Assembly: GCA_000737985.1 (NCBI GenBank)
Contig: JNVT01000003.1
Span: 1-64,000, forward strand
Source: Gammaproteobacteria bacterium MFB021
GTDB taxonomy: Bacteria; Pseudomonadota; Gammaproteobacteria; Pseudomonadales; Halomonadaceae
Direction: 5' to 3'
Length of the DNA stretch: 64,000 nt
Below are positions 39,970 through 50,039 of the stretch, one piece after another; position 1 is the stretch's first letter, and each line of letters begins with the position of its first letter. Both the position numbers and the translations under genes were made by a program. A model generated the notes under the pieces. The model was not told the origin of the DNA. It did not search any database and was given only the letters and a program-made list of their open reading frames with translations.

Positions 39970-40823
39970 GGGCGTGCGGCCTCCGGGTCGGCAGGGGTGT
40001 CGAATTCGAGCGTGGCGCGCTGGGCCGGGCCGTCGGCGTTGCCGGCGGTCAGCTCGGCCTGGCCGGCGCCGACGAGTCGGCCGCCGACCTCGAAGGGGCT
40101 GTCGGCGAACAGCGGGCGCAGGCCGCGATAGCGCAGGCGGCGCGGTGTCGCCTCGGGGTGGGCCTGGCTGAAGGCGTGCAGCAGCAGGGTGGCGATCAGC
40201 GGGCCGTGGACCACCAGACCGGGATAGCCCTCGGTGGCGGTGGCATAGGGCCAGTCATAGTGGATGCGGTGGCCGTTGAAGGTGGCCGCGGAGTAGCGGA
40301 ACAGTAGTACCGGGTCCGGCTGAACGGTCCGTGACCAGTCCGCCGGCGGCATCGGCTCGTCCAGCGCCAGCTTGGGGGCGCTGGGCTGACGATAGACGAT
40401 CCGCTGGGTCTCGCGGATCGCCACGCTGCCCGCCTGGTGGTATTCGTGCTCGACCGCGACGAACAGCAGCGAGCCGCTGCGTCCGGACTTCTCCTCGATC
40501 GATGCCACCCGTGAGTGGCGCTCGGCATCGCAGGCCACCCGCAGCGGGCTGAGAAACTCGAACTCGCCGCCGGCCCACATGCGCTGGCGGTCCTCCGCCG
40601 GCGGCAGGAAGCCGCCGCGGGTCGGGTGGCCATCGTCGCCGATGCCCTCCGGCGGTATCGGCAGTTGAAAGAAGGCCCAGTGCCACAGCGGCGGCAGCGG
40701 AGCTTGATCGGCGGGGCAGGGTTGGCCGAGGGTGGCCGCGAGGCGGGCGACCAGGGCGCTATCGAGGCGATCACGGCACTGTTCGCGGCGCTCGAGCCAG
40801 GGGGCCAGCGGGTCTGTCGACAT
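39966..40823 (-). CDS. MaoC-like itaconyl/mesaconyl-CoA hydratase candidate
   Basis: A 285-residue double hot-dog hydratase. The N-terminal half has WAFFQLPIPPEGIGDDGHPTRGGFLPP; the C-terminal half keeps the hydratase motif FRYSAATFNGHRIHYDWPYA, with the catalytic Asp-His type pair represented by Asn-His and His-Tyr-Asp, then GLVVHGPL. This layout matches HTD2/mesaconyl-C4-CoA hydratases, including itaconyl-CoA hydratase. It is the first enzyme gene after the regulator. ATG 40823 is chosen; GTG 40835 is possible. Confidence 0.78.
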   Translation of the reverse strand: MSTDPLAPWLERREQCRDRLDSALVARLAATLGQPCPADQAPLPPLWHWAFFQLPIPPEGIGDDGHPTRGGFLPPAEDRQRMWAGGEFEFLSPLRVACDAERHSRVASIEEKSGRSGSLLFVAVEHEYHQAGSVAIRETQRIVYRQPSAPKLALDEPMPPADWSRTVQPDPVLLFRYSAATFNGHRIHYDWPYATATEGYPGLVVHGPLIATLLLHAFSQAHPEATPRRLRYRGLRPLFADSPFEVGGRLVGAGQAELTAGNADGPAQRATLEFDTPADPEAARP

Positions 40824-40961
40824 GAGAGAGTCCACGCACCAGAGGAGTGAATGGGCTCAGCATGTCGTCTCCCGCCGGCGACGAGAATCCGGCATTGCGG
40901 ACGGGGGCGTTCGGTTTTGCCGAATACGACTTTGGTCGGGCTCGTGGCTCGGCGTTCTGGG

Positions 40962-41513
40962 CTAGAACTGACTCGCAGGGGTACAACAACTCACCAGCCT
41001 GCACGGCTCGTCGCTGGCGTTGCGAAAGCGGTGGGGCACGTGGGTGTCGAAGTAGTAGGCGTCACCGGGGCAGAGCTCGCGCACCTGGGCGCCGATGGTG
41101 ATCTCGATACGCCCCTCCAGCACCACGCCGGCCTCCTCGCCGCGGTGGGCGATCATCTCGCGTCCGGTATCGGCGCCGGGCGGATAGGTCTCGATCATGA
41201 AGGAGAGGGCGCGATGCTCGCGATTGGCGCCGACCAGGCGGTAGATCACCGCGTTGGTGGCGACGTTGGGTAGCTCGTCGACGCTGTAGAAGACCTGATC
41301 GCGACTCTCCAGCTCGAAGGTGAAGAAGTCGCCGACGCTGATCGGGATGGCGTCGAGGATCTTCTTCAACGAACTCACTGAGGGGCTGACCTTGCCCTGC
41401 TCGATCAGCGACAGGCTGGAGTGGGTGACGCCGCAGCGCTTGGCCAGCTCGCGTTGGGAAATGCCGCGCAGGTTGCGCAGGCTGCGCAGTCGGGGGCCGA
41501 CATCGTCGGACAT
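40962..41513 (-). CDS. XRE-cupin transcriptional regulator
   Basis: A 183-residue protein with an N-terminal helix-turn-helix (LRSLRNLRGISQRELAKRCGVTHSSLSLIEQGKVSPSVSSLKKIL, residues 8-52) and a C-terminal cupin domain (HRGEEAGVVLEGRIEITIG...DAYYFDTHVPHRFRN). Such PuuR-like repressors sense a small molecule in the cupin pocket. Placed just upstream of the MaoC-CitE gene set in the same direction, it is the likely local regulator, although PuuR relatives are best known for polyamine catabolism. Confidence 0.88.
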   Translation of the reverse strand: MSDDVGPRLRSLRNLRGISQRELAKRCGVTHSSLSLIEQGKVSPSVSSLKKILDAIPISVGDFFTFELESRDQVFYSVDELPNVATNAVIYRLVGANREHRALSFMIETYPPGADTGREMIAHRGEEAGVVLEGRIEITIGAQVRELCPGDAYYFDTHVPHRFRNASDEPCRLVSCCTPASQF

Positions 41514-41666
41514 CGCGTTCTCCTTGGGGAGCCCGGCATGCGCTCGGGCGAGACACTCGGTGGCGACTGCAGCCTAGCGCCTGGCGCGGCGCCAGCAAAC
41601 CCTTACAGGCGGGATTACCCATCGGCTGCGTTTGCCACGCTGGGTGAGGAGGCGACAGCGATGAGA

Positions 41667-41703
41667 GCCGCCGCCCGAAAATCTATGGGCTTCCGGGCGG
41701 CGG
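41667..41703 (-). terminator. Hairpin after tssH
   Basis: Arms CCGCCGCCCG and CGGGCGGCGG pair over 10 bases around a 16-base loop, beginning 8 bases past the tssH stop. It lacks a T tract; it may end the left secretion arm. Confidence 0.45.
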
Positions 41704-41710
41704 TGGCGAG

Positions 41711-44371
41711 TCAGCTCAGGGCGTAGGCGAACTCGCCCTGGTCGTCGAGGCTGACCGCCAGGCGCTCGATCGGCTCGCCCGCGGCCATGCGGTCGAGCAC
41801 CTGGGCGGCGATGGTCGGCATCAGGCTGCCGGAGAGGATGTTGTCGATGTTGCGCGCGCCGCTGTCGCTGTCGGTGCAGCGGGCGGCGACGGCGTCGACG
41901 ATCGCCGGGTCGTAGTCGAAGCGGGCCCGGTGGTTGTACTCGAAGCGCTGTTTGATGCGCTCGAGCTTGAGCCGCACGATGTTGTTGAGGATCTCTTTCT
42001 GCACCGGGTAGTAGGGGATGATGTTGAGACGCCCGAGGAAGGCCGGCTTGAACACCGCGTTGAGCTGATCGCGCAGGCTCTCGACGATCGCCTCCGGCGC
42101 CGGCAGCTCGTCCGCGCCGAGGCACTGGCGCATGATGTCGTCGGTGCCGACGTTGGAGGTGAGCAGGATCACGGTGTTGCGGAAGTTGATCTCGCGGCCT
42201 TCGCCGTCGTCGAGCACGCCCTTGTCGAACACCTGGAAGAACAGCTCCAGCACGTCGGGGTGGGCCTTCTCCACTTCGTCCAGCAGGACCACGCTGTAGG
42301 GCTTGCGCCGCACCGCTTCGGTCAGCACGCCGCCCTCGCCATAGCCGACATAGCCCGGCGGCGAACCCTTGAGGCTGGAGACGGTGTGCGCCTCCTGGTA
42401 CTCCGACATGTTGATGGTGATGACGTTGCGCTCGCCGCCGTAGAGCACGTCGGCCAGCGACAGCGCGGTCTCGGTCTTGCCCACGCCGCTGGGGCCGAGC
42501 AGCAGGAAGACCCCGATCGGCTTGTTGGGGTCCTCCATCCGCGCCCGCGAGATGGCGATGCGCTTGCCGATCTCGGCCAGGGCGTGATCCTGACCCAGTA
42601 CGCGCTCGCCGAGCAGCTGGGGCAGCTCGCGTACGGTGGTGATCTCATCGCGCAGCATCTTGCCCAGCGGAATGCCGGTCCAGTTGGAGATCACTTCGCC
42701 GATCACGTTGCCGTCGACATGGCCGTGCACCAGCGCGTGCTCGCCCTGGACCTCGGCCAGCTCGCGGCGGGTGTCGCCGACCTGGCGGCTCAGGGCGTCG
42801 GCGTCGCCCGCCTGTTCGCCCGCCTCGACCGCGCTGCGCTCGGCTTCCAGCGCCTTGAGCCGGGTCACGATCTCCTGCTCCCGCGACCAGCGCGCGTCGA
42901 GATCGGCGATTTCGGCGCGGGTCGCTTCCAGGCGCTCGCCCAGGGCGGCGAGCGTCTCGGCATGGTCGCTGCCTTCACGCTGCTCGCGCTCGAGAATCGC
43001 GATCTCGCTCTCCAGGTTGTCGACCCGGCGGTGGGCGTCCTCCAGCGCCGCCGGCTGCGAGGATTGCGCCAGCGCGACCCGGGCGCAGGCGGTGTCGAGC
43101 ACGCTGACCGCCTTGTCCGGCAACTGGCGCCCGGTGATGTAGCGGTGGGAGAGGCGCACCGCCTGAACGATGGCGTCATCGAGGATGCTGACCTTGTGGT
43201 GGTCCTGCATGCGCTGATTGAGGCCGCGCAGCATGGCGATCGCCACCGGCTCGGCGGGCTCCTCGATCTTGACCACCTGGAAGCGCCGCGCCAGGGCGGC
43301 ATCCTTCTCGAAGTACTTCTTGTACTCGGCCCAGGTGGTGGCGGCGATGGTACGCAGCTCACCGCGTGCCAGGGCCGGCTTGAGCAGGTTGGCGGCATCG
43401 CCCTGGCCGGCCTGACCGCCGCTGCCGATCAGGGTGTGGGCCTCGTCGATGAACAGGATGATCGGGTGCAGGCTGCGCTTGGTCTCCTCGATCACGTTCT
43501 TGAGCCGGTTCTCGAACTCCCCCTTGACCCCGGCGCCGGCCTGCAGCAGGCCCAGGTCTAGGGTGCGCAGCTCGACCTGGGCGAGCGGCGGCGGCACGTC
43601 GCCGTTGACGATACGCAGGGCCAGGCCCTCGACCACCGCGGTCTTGCCCACCCCGGCCTCGCCGGTGAGGATCGGGTTGTTCTGGCGCCGCCGGGTTAGG
43701 ATGTCGACCATCTGGCGCACCTCTTCCTCGCGCCCCAGCACCGGATCGATACGCCCGGCGCGGGCGTTGCCGGTCAGATCGATGGTGTACTGGTCGAGGG
43801 CCGGGGTCTTCGACTTGCCGCGCTTGTCGCCTTCGCCGCCGCTGGCATTGGCCGCTGGCCCGGCGGTGGCGTTCGCCTCGCCGAGCTCGCGCACGTGCTG
43901 ATCTTCACTGCTGCCGCCGATCAGGTCGCTCAGGTGCGCCTGCAGATCGTCGACCTGGATGCGCTCCAGCTCGCGCGCACCGTCGACGATCACCCGGCGC
44001 AGCTCGTCATCCTTGAGCAGCGCCAGCAGCAGGTAGCCGCTGCGGATCTGGGCCTCGCCGTGGTCGATCGAGGCGATCACCCAGGCGCGTTCGATCAGGC
44101 GGGTGATCCGCGGCGAGAGTGCTGGCGTGCGCGTGTTGCCGGTCTTGAAGGTGGCGACCGTCTCTTCGAGCTGGCTCGCCAGGCGGTCGAGGGCGACATC
44201 GTAGTGGCGTGCGATACGCAGCACGTCGTTGTCGTCACTGTCGAGCAGCTTGAGCAGCAGGTGTTCGATGTCCACGTCGTACTGGCGCTCGGCCAGACAC
44301 AGCGCCGCGGCGCCCTCGGTGGCCTCGCGGCAGGGATCGTTGAGCTTGTCGAAGAGGGATTTGAGACTCAC
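41711..44371 (-). CDS. tssH: Type VI secretion ATPase TssH (ClpV)
   Basis: An 886-residue AAA+ unfoldase with a Clp N-domain (1-150), first ATPase domain with Walker A GEAGVGKT (237-244), a coiled middle domain (about 425-560), and a second ATPase with [10 protein letters not shown]. The N-domain of ClpV proteins recognises contracted TssBC sheaths, and the enzyme recycles them. It is the last gene of the left arm and overlaps tssG by four bases. Confidence 0.96.
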   Translation of the reverse strand: MSLKSLFDKLNDPCREATEGAAALCLAERQYDVDIEHLLLKLLDSDDNDVLRIARHYDVALDRLASQLEETVATFKTGNTRTPALSPRITRLIERAWVIASIDHGEAQIRSGYLLLALLKDDELRRVIVDGARELERIQVDDLQAHLSDLIGGSSEDQHVRELGEANATAGPAANASGGEGDKRGKSKTPALDQYTIDLTGNARAGRIDPVLGREEEVRQMVDILTRRRQNNPILTGEAGVGKTAVVEGLALRIVNGDVPPPLAQVELRTLDLGLLQAGAGVKGEFENRLKNVIEETKRSLHPIILFIDEAHTLIGSGGQAGQGDAANLLKPALARGELRTIAATTWAEYKKYFEKDAALARRFQVVKIEEPAEPVAIAMLRGLNQRMQDHHKVSILDDAIVQAVRLSHRYITGRQLPDKAVSVLDTACARVALAQSSQPAALEDAHRRVDNLESEIAILEREQREGSDHAETLAALGERLEATRAEIADLDARWSREQEIVTRLKALEAERSAVEAGEQAGDADALSRQVGDTRRELAEVQGEHALVHGHVDGNVIGEVISNWTGIPLGKMLRDEITTVRELPQLLGERVLGQDHALAEIGKRIAISRARMEDPNKPIGVFLLLGPSGVGKTETALSLADVLYGGERNVITINMSEYQEAHTVSSLKGSPPGYVGYGEGGVLTEAVRRKPYSVVLLDEVEKAHPDVLELFFQVFDKGVLDDGEGREINFRNTVILLTSNVGTDDIMRQCLGADELPAPEAIVESLRDQLNAVFKPAFLGRLNIIPYYPVQKEILNNIVRLKLERIKQRFEYNHRARFDYDPAIVDAVAARCTDSDSGARNIDNILSGSLMPTIAAQVLDRMAAGEPIERLAVSLDDQGEFAYALS

Positions 44372-45444
44372 GCCGTGGCTCCATCGTAGGTGATTGCGAA
44401 GAGTGCATGTCCATGCGCGCTGGCTGGCCGCTCCGGCGGCTTGAGCCAGCCCAGCCGACCCAGCGCCAGGGCGCTGCCCTGGCCTATCTGGGGCGACGGT
44501 ATCTGGTGCTTGTCGAGGATCAGCTCGATCTCGAAGTCGAGTTCGATGCCGGCATAGAAGCGCAGCAGCTTGACCAGCTGGCGGTGACGCTCGGTGCCCG
44601 GTAGCAGCTCACGGTAGGCGTCCAGGTCGAGGGGGCCGAAGCGCACGCGAAAGGTGGACTGGTAGTCGCGTACCCGGGTACCCGCCACGGCACTCTGGCC
44701 AAGGCGCGCGTTGGCCTGGCCCAGACGGGTGTACTGATCGAGGGCGAGACGAATCCAACGCCCGCTGAACGGCACCACCTGGCACGGCTGGCCGAAGGTG
44801 TAGGTCAGGATCGACTGCAGGTTGCCGACGTTGCGCGGGCGCTGGCTCCACAGGCCCGAGAACCAGCTGAACAGCTCGCGGCGCAGGGTGCCCGGCTGCT
44901 CCGGGCGGTCGAGCACCTGCGCCTGGGTGGTCGGGGTGAAGCCGACCAGATGCAAAAGCCAGTTCTCGAAATCGGCGCTGCCCTTGCGCTCGTACTCGAT
45001 ATGGAAGCGGTACTTCTGCCACGCCTCGTAGAACAGCGCCGTCATGCGGTGGGAGAAGAAGTCCATGAAGGCGTGGGCGGCGTCGTCGCGCTTCTCCATG
45101 TGACGATTGATCAGCAGCTCGGTGTACGGCCTTGGCAGCACGCCGGAGGGGCCGACCAGGCCCATGAAGGTGATCTGGATCTCACTCAGCGGCTCGCCGC
45201 TGGCCGAGCGCAGCTTGGCGTTCTCGAACGACAGATCGCTGATCTCGCTGGGGGGGAAATTGAGCGAGAGCAGCGAGCGAAAGCGCAGCGGGTCCTGGTG
45301 CGGCCGGTTCTCGGGGTCGATGCGTCCGGTGCGGCTGTAGTGCAGGCGCAGCAGACGCACGAGCTGGAAGAACCCGAAACGCCAGGGCTCCGCGCGCGCC
45401 TGGTCGATCAGACCAGGGGCTGAGTACCGGTTCTCGGCGGCCAT
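44368..45444 (-). CDS. tssG: Type VI secretion baseplate protein TssG
   Basis: A 358-residue TssG (ImpH/VasB) protein: RAEPWRFGFFQLVRLLRLHY at the start, LLSLNFPPSEISDL, NWLLHLVGFTPTT-like middle and LLRFYAGIELDFEIELIL-type end. TssG forms the baseplate wedge with TssF, TssE and TssK. Its start lies 37 bases inside the tssF 3' end, so translation is coupled. Confidence 0.95.
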   Translation of the reverse strand: MAAENRYSAPGLIDQARAEPWRFGFFQLVRLLRLHYSRTGRIDPENRPHQDPLRFRSLLSLNFPPSEISDLSFENAKLRSASGEPLSEIQITFMGLVGPSGVLPRPYTELLINRHMEKRDDAAHAFMDFFSHRMTALFYEAWQKYRFHIEYERKGSADFENWLLHLVGFTPTTQAQVLDRPEQPGTLRRELFSWFSGLWSQRPRNVGNLQSILTYTFGQPCQVVPFSGRWIRLALDQYTRLGQANARLGQSAVAGTRVRDYQSTFRVRFGPLDLDAYRELLPGTERHRQLVKLLRFYAGIELDFEIELILDKHQIPSPQIGQGSALALGRLGWLKPPERPASAHGHALFAITYDGATA

Positions 45445-47243
45445 TGGACGACTCGCTGTTCGCGCTGGCGTGAGCGCAGCGTGAGTTGGGTGAAGCTGTT
45501 GAGGCTGCAGTACTGACCGAAGAAGTGATCCAGCACCTTGCCGAACAGATAGATACCGCTACCGGTGAACTGGCTCTCGTCCAGCTCCAGAGTGATGCCG
45601 GTGCCGCGCACGAACGCCGGGCGCGGGTGACCGATACGTGTCATCACCGGTTCGCTCGCGATCGCGGTGATGCCGTTGATCTGCTTGCGGATCGCCGAGG
45701 CCTGGCGGTAGTTGTAGAGCGACAGCAGCTCCATCAGCGCCTCGCGGCCATCGCTGACCAGCGACAGATGATTGAGCGAGAGATGCGAGACCAGCCGCCA
45801 GATCACTCCCTTGCCCATGGGCGGGCGTACCGGCGAGGTCGGCTTGCGCAGGCAGCGGATCTGCTGCACCACCTGTTCGCGCTCCAGGGTGAAGTCGCCC
45901 TGCGGGTGGCCGAAGGTCATCAACTGGGGCAGGTCGCGGTTGCTGCAGGTGAGCCTGAGGCTCAGGGTATCGCTGCTGCCGTCGAGCAGCTCCAGCTCGC
46001 GGTCGACCACCCTCAGGCGCATCTCGGTGCCCGGATCGCGGGCGTTCTCCGCGCCGACCCGGCGCGCGATCCAGTAGCTCTGGCGGGCCTGCTTCTCGCT
46101 GTCACGAGGTTCGAAGAAGGGCAGGCAGGGGGCGACTTCATCGCGGGTCGCGGTACGGATCACCCGGGTCACCTCGTCGATCGAGACGATCTCGGTGGAG
46201 CGCGAGTGGCGCACGTCCGGCACCACAGGATACTCGTGGCGGGTGTGGGTCAGCTTGATCGGCTCGGCCTGCTGCGAGAACAGGTTGACCACCGGGGTGC
46301 AGCCGAGGCGGAAGTTGTGCCGGCCCAGAGTCTGGGCCAGACGCGCCAGGCGCTCGTGCTGGTCGTAGTCGCGGAACAGGAAATGAATCTGGACCCGGGT
46401 CACCGGCTTGTCGGCCAGCGGCCGCGCCAGCCCCGAGAGATCGAAGAACAGGAACTTCTCGGGGAAGGTGAAGTATTCGTGCAGCAGGCGGTAGCCGATG
46501 AAGGAGCGCTCGGAGTAGTCGATCAGCCCTTCGTCCGGGCCGAAGCCGACCGGGGTGATGGCGTCCGCGGGCAGCCCGATCTCGCGGGTCTGACCGCCCT
46601 CGACGAAGCTCACCGAGACCCGCGCGACGTTGTTGAACAGCATCTCGTAGAGCGGATGCATCAGGCTGCCTTCGCCATCCAGGAACAGCCGCAGACGGTC
46701 GAGGCCGAGCTTGCCGAAATCGGTGTTGCCCAGGGTCTCCAGGCTCAGGCTCAGCTTGGCCACGTGGTCGTTGCCGTGGGCGTTGAACGAGGAGCGCTCC
46801 AGCCGGGTCAGCTCGGCGCCAGTCAGCGCCACCGGCCAGACATCCACCGGGTAACAGGTGCGGAAGCGGCACACGGCGTCCTCCACCGGGCGCGAGTGCA
46901 GCGCGGTATGCCGCGGCAAGTGGTAGCGCCCGGTGAGCGAGGTCTGGGGGCCGGGGTCGAATTCGACTATCGACAGCGACGGCGTCGGCCGCAGATAGTG
47001 CGGATAGAGCACGTCGAGAAACGCCTCGACGATCTCGGGGAAGTCGTCATCGAGCTTCTTGTGCACGCGCGCGCTCAGAAACGCGAACGACTCGATCATG
47101 CGCTCGGCGTGGGGGTCTTCGCAGTAATCCCCCTCCAGCAGCAGGCGCGAGGCGATCTTGGGATAGCGCGTTGCGAACTCTTGCCCCAGAAAACGCAGGT
47201 GCGAGAGTTCCTTCTCGTAGTAGGGCAGCAGGTCGTCGAGCAT
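45408..47243 (-). CDS. tssF: Type VI secretion baseplate protein TssF
   Basis: A 611-residue TssF (ImpG/VasA). The opening DDLLPYYEKELSHLRFLGQEFATRYPKIASRL and the ERMIESFAFLSARVHKKLDDDFPEIVEAFLDVLYPHYLRPTPS block are diagnostic, as is the CGGRSSFNAHG-like core and the final FGQYCSLNSFTQL. Two TssF copies pair with TssG in the baseplate wedge. Its start overlaps the tssE stop (TAATG). Confidence 0.96.
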   Translation of the reverse strand: MLDDLLPYYEKELSHLRFLGQEFATRYPKIASRLLLEGDYCEDPHAERMIESFAFLSARVHKKLDDDFPEIVEAFLDVLYPHYLRPTPSLSIVEFDPGPQTSLTGRYHLPRHTALHSRPVEDAVCRFRTCYPVDVWPVALTGAELTRLERSSFNAHGNDHVAKLSLSLETLGNTDFGKLGLDRLRLFLDGEGSLMHPLYEMLFNNVARVSVSFVEGGQTREIGLPADAITPVGFGPDEGLIDYSERSFIGYRLLHEYFTFPEKFLFFDLSGLARPLADKPVTRVQIHFLFRDYDQHERLARLAQTLGRHNFRLGCTPVVNLFSQQAEPIKLTHTRHEYPVVPDVRHSRSTEIVSIDEVTRVIRTATRDEVAPCLPFFEPRDSEKQARQSYWIARRVGAENARDPGTEMRLRVVDRELELLDGSSDTLSLRLTCSNRDLPQLMTFGHPQGDFTLEREQVVQQIRCLRKPTSPVRPPMGKGVIWRLVSHLSLNHLSLVSDGREALMELLSLYNYRQASAIRKQINGITAIASEPVMTRIGHPRPAFVRGTGITLELDESQFTGSGIYLFGKVLDHFFGQYCSLNSFTQLTLRSRQREQRVVQWPPRTGTQPLV

Positions 47244-47725
47244 TAGATCAGGTTCTGCACCTTGTATTGGCGGGTATTGACTTGCAATACGGCATCGAAG
47301 GCGACGCGCTGGCTGGCTTCGCTCAACGACAGCACGGCTTCGATGCGGAACTGCAGGATGCGGTCATGAGTGTCCTGGTTGAGCAGCTCCACGCGGACGC
47401 TGCTGAAACGCTTGTCGCCGTGCTCGATGGTGCGCTCGAGCTGGCGCTGGATCAGGCGTCGGTCCTCGGTGCTGCGCACGCCGCGGCTGATGAAGTCGGG
47501 CAGGCCGTAGTCGAGCAGCGTGCCCTGCAGCCCCGGCCAGGCATCCAGCTCGCCGGCGATCAGCTCGCGCCGGGTATTCACCAGCAGCTCCAGATCGCGT
47601 ACCACCGAGGCCTTGTAGGCGCTCACCGAACAGCGGTGCCCGGGCTGCGCTTCGGTGGTGTGCTGCGGCTCGTCGTCGAGTAGACGGTCGAGCAGCGTCG
47701 GGACCATCTGCATCGTGTCGCTCAT
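47243..47725 (-). CDS. tssE: Type VI secretion baseplate protein TssE
   Basis: A 160-residue gp25-like wedge protein. It contains LLDRLLDDEP at the start, SVVRDLELLVNTRRE, the conserved LLDYGLPDF and the lysozyme-like gp25 pattern IERTIEHGDKRFSSVRVELL with a late beta strand. TssE starts sheath assembly. It is separated from tssC by two GC hairpins in a 121-base gap. Confidence 0.94.
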   Translation of the reverse strand: MSDTMQMVPTLLDRLLDDEPQHTTEAQPGHRCSVSAYKASVVRDLELLVNTRRELIAGELDAWPGLQGTLLDYGLPDFISRGVRSTEDRRLIQRQLERTIEHGDKRFSSVRVELLNQDTHDRILQFRIEAVLSLSEASQRVAFDAVLQVNTRQYKVQNLI

Positions 47726-47780
47726 GCCGGAACGCTCCCTTGAGGTGGTGAATGATCTTGGCGGCTGGATAACGCTGATC

Positions 47781-47838
47781 GCGCCGCCGCCGGAGCGGCG
47801 GCGCGACGGGCCTGCACGTGGGGGCGGCGAGCCGCCCC
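47781..47838 (-). other. Two GC hairpins between tssC and tssE
   Basis: GCGCCGCCGC-CGGA-GCGGCGGCGC (47781-47804, 10-bp perfect stem) and GGGGCGGC-GA-GCCGCCCC (47821-47838, 8-bp perfect stem) lie in tandem just past the tssC stop. No T tracts follow; they may protect the tssBC message or reduce read-through. Confidence 0.6.
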
Positions 47839-47846
47839 GCTCTGGC

Positions 47847-49346
47847 TCAGGAGCCGCGGGTCGACTGCGGCAGTTCGGAGACCAGGCGCAGCGACGCGGT
47901 CAGCTCGTCGAGCTGGTAGTGCGGACGCAGGAAGGTGACCGCTTTGTAGGCGCCCGGCTTGCCCGGCACCTCGGCGACCTCGACCCGCGCTTCACGCAGC
48001 GGGTACTTGGCCTTGGCTTCCTGGCCGGCGTTGTCGTCCAGCAGCACGTACTGCGACAGCCACTCGTTGAGGTAGTCCTCGACGTTCTGGCGCGAGGCGA
48101 AGCTGCCCACCTTGTCGCGCATGATCGCCTTCATGAAGTGGGCGATACGCGAGGTGGCGAAGATGTACTGCAGCTGCGACGACAGGCGCGCGTTGGCGTT
48201 GGCGACGTCGGTGTTGTACTGCTTGGGCAGCTGGGCCGACTGGGTGCCGAAGAAGGCGGCGTAGTCGGTGCCCTTGCAGTGCACCAGCGGAATGAAGCCG
48301 AGGTCGGAAAGCTCCTTCTCGCGGCGGTCGGTGATCGAGATCTCGGTGGGGCACTTCAGCGCCACCTCGCCGTCGTCGGTCTGGAAGGTGTGGGTCGGCA
48401 GGTCCTCGACCAGGCCGCCACCTTCGACCCCGCGGATCGCCACGCACCAGCCGTACTGGGAGAAGGCGTCGGTGACGCGCGCGCCCATGGTGTAGGCGGC
48501 ATTCATCCACAGGTACTTGTTGTGGTCGCGGCCGTCGACGTTCTCGGTGAAGTTGAACTCCTCCACCGGGGTGGTCTCTTCCCCGTAGGGCAGGCGACCC
48601 AGCACGTGGGGCAGGGTGAGGCCGACGTAGCGGGCGTCTTCCGAATTGCGGAACGACTTCCACTTGGCGTACTCGACGGTGTCGAAGATCTTCGACAGGT
48701 CGCGCGGGCCGGTCATGTCGGTGAACGAGTCCCAGCCGAACAGCTCCGGCGAGGCCGAGGAGATGAACGGAGCGTGGGCCGCGGCGGCGACATGCGAGAC
48801 CTGCTCCAGCAGGTACATGTCCTGCGGGTGGCGGCCGAACTCGTAGTCACCGATCAGCATGCCGTAGGGGGCGCCACCGAAGGTGCCGTACTCCTCCTCG
48901 TAGATCTTCTTGAACAGCGCGCTCTGGTCGAACTCGGACGCCGACTTGAGATCCTTGACCAGGTCCTTCTTCGACGCATTCAACATGTGAATCTTCATGT
49001 TGGTGCTGGTCTCGGACTGGTCGGTCAGGTACTTAAGCCCGCGCCAGGAGGCTTCCAGCTGCTGGAACTCGCTGGCGTGCATGATCTCGTTGAGCTGGTC
49101 GGAAAGCAGCGAGTCGATCTCGGCGATGCGCGAATCCAGCACCGCGATCAGATCCTTGCTCGGGGTCACCTCGCCCTCGAGCACCTGATGCACCAGCTCG
49201 TCGATCAGGTCACGGGTGCGGGTGCGCTCGGTCTCCGAACGTGCCACGCGGCTCTCGGAGATGATGCTGTCGAGCAGCGAAGTCTCCGGCGCGAAGACCT
49301 CCTGGGTTTCGCTCTGGGGCTGGTTGTCGGTCTGATTCTCGGCCAT
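47847..49346 (-). CDS. tssC: Type VI secretion sheath large subunit TssC
   Basis: A 499-residue TssC (VipB/ImpC). The N-terminus FAPETSLLDSIISESRVARSETERTR, FQQLEASWRGLKYLTDQSETS, YGMLIGDYEFG and the C-terminal AEVPGKPGAYKAVTFLRPHYQLDELTASLRLVSELP are all family signatures. With TssB it forms the contractile sheath, the most abundant part of the machine with Hcp. It lies 12 bases after tssB. Confidence 0.97.
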   Translation of the reverse strand: MAENQTDNQPQSETQEVFAPETSLLDSIISESRVARSETERTRTRDLIDELVHQVLEGEVTPSKDLIAVLDSRIAEIDSLLSDQLNEIMHASEFQQLEASWRGLKYLTDQSETSTNMKIHMLNASKKDLVKDLKSASEFDQSALFKKIYEEEYGTFGGAPYGMLIGDYEFGRHPQDMYLLEQVSHVAAAAHAPFISSASPELFGWDSFTDMTGPRDLSKIFDTVEYAKWKSFRNSEDARYVGLTLPHVLGRLPYGEETTPVEEFNFTENVDGRDHNKYLWMNAAYTMGARVTDAFSQYGWCVAIRGVEGGGLVEDLPTHTFQTDDGEVALKCPTEISITDRREKELSDLGFIPLVHCKGTDYAAFFGTQSAQLPKQYNTDVANANARLSSQLQYIFATSRIAHFMKAIMRDKVGSFASRQNVEDYLNEWLSQYVLLDDNAGQEAKAKYPLREARVEVAEVPGKPGAYKAVTFLRPHYQLDELTASLRLVSELPQSTRGS

Positions 49347-49358
49347 GAGTGACTCCTG

Positions 49359-49892
49359 TTATTCCTTCTCGTCCTGCGGTTTGGCAGCGGCTTCGCGGCC
49401 GAGCTCTTCGCCCAGCGCCTTGAGCTTCTCGGTGTTCTGCAGCACATCCATCAACAGCTCTTCGAGCTTGTCGTTGCCGCCCATCTTGTTGCGCAGATCG
49501 GCGAGCTTGTTGCGCACGTCGAGCAGCTTGCGCAGCGGCTCCACCTGACGCACCACTTCCTGGGGCTCGAAATCTTCCATGCGCTTGAAGTTGAGCTCGA
49601 CCGGCAGCTGCGAGCCGTCGTTGGCCAGGGTGTTGTCGACGCGGTAGCTCAGGCGCGGCTTGACCCCTTTCATCACGCTGTCGAAGTTGTCGCGGTCGAT
49701 GTTGACGAACTTGCGATCTTTCAGCCGCGGCAGCGGCTCGAGCGGGTTGCCGGAGTAGTCGCCCATCACCCCGACCACGAACGGCAGCTCCTTCTTCTCG
49801 ATGCTGTCGCCGATCTCGACGTCGTAGGTGAGGTGTACGCGGGGCGCTCTGACACGCGAGAGCTTGTGCTGGGTACTTTCGTTCTTGGCCAT
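49359..49892 (-). CDS. tssB: Type VI secretion sheath small subunit TssB
   Basis: A 177-residue TssB (VipA/ImpB): APRVHLTYDVEIGDSIEKKELPFVVGVMGDYSG, LKDRKFVNIDRDNFDSVMKGVKPRL and the C-terminal helix LRKLLDVRNKLADLRNKMGGNDKLEELL, which in this family binds TssC. The ATG at 49892 has a GAGGACG site and removes a 27-residue Ser/His-rich upstream reading. Confidence 0.96.
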   Translation of the reverse strand: MAKNESTQHKLSRVRAPRVHLTYDVEIGDSIEKKELPFVVGVMGDYSGNPLEPLPRLKDRKFVNIDRDNFDSVMKGVKPRLSYRVDNTLANDGSQLPVELNFKRMEDFEPQEVVRQVEPLRKLLDVRNKLADLRNKMGGNDKLEELLMDVLQNTEKLKALGEELGREAAAKPQDEKE

Positions 49893-50039
49893 GAGGTCGT
49901 CCTCTTGTTGAGATGTCGAGTGTCCGGGTGACGAATGCCGTGGTGACGATGTCGTTTGGGCAATGTCTTTCAAGCGATGTCGTTCAAGCGATGTCGTGTT
50001 TTGGCAGCGCCGTCTCGGCGAGATCGACGACGGCGTCGA

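Noticed and set aside
45486-47246. Long rightward frame opposite tssF
   Set aside because: Antisense to a conserved T6SS gene; no start signal and no domain.
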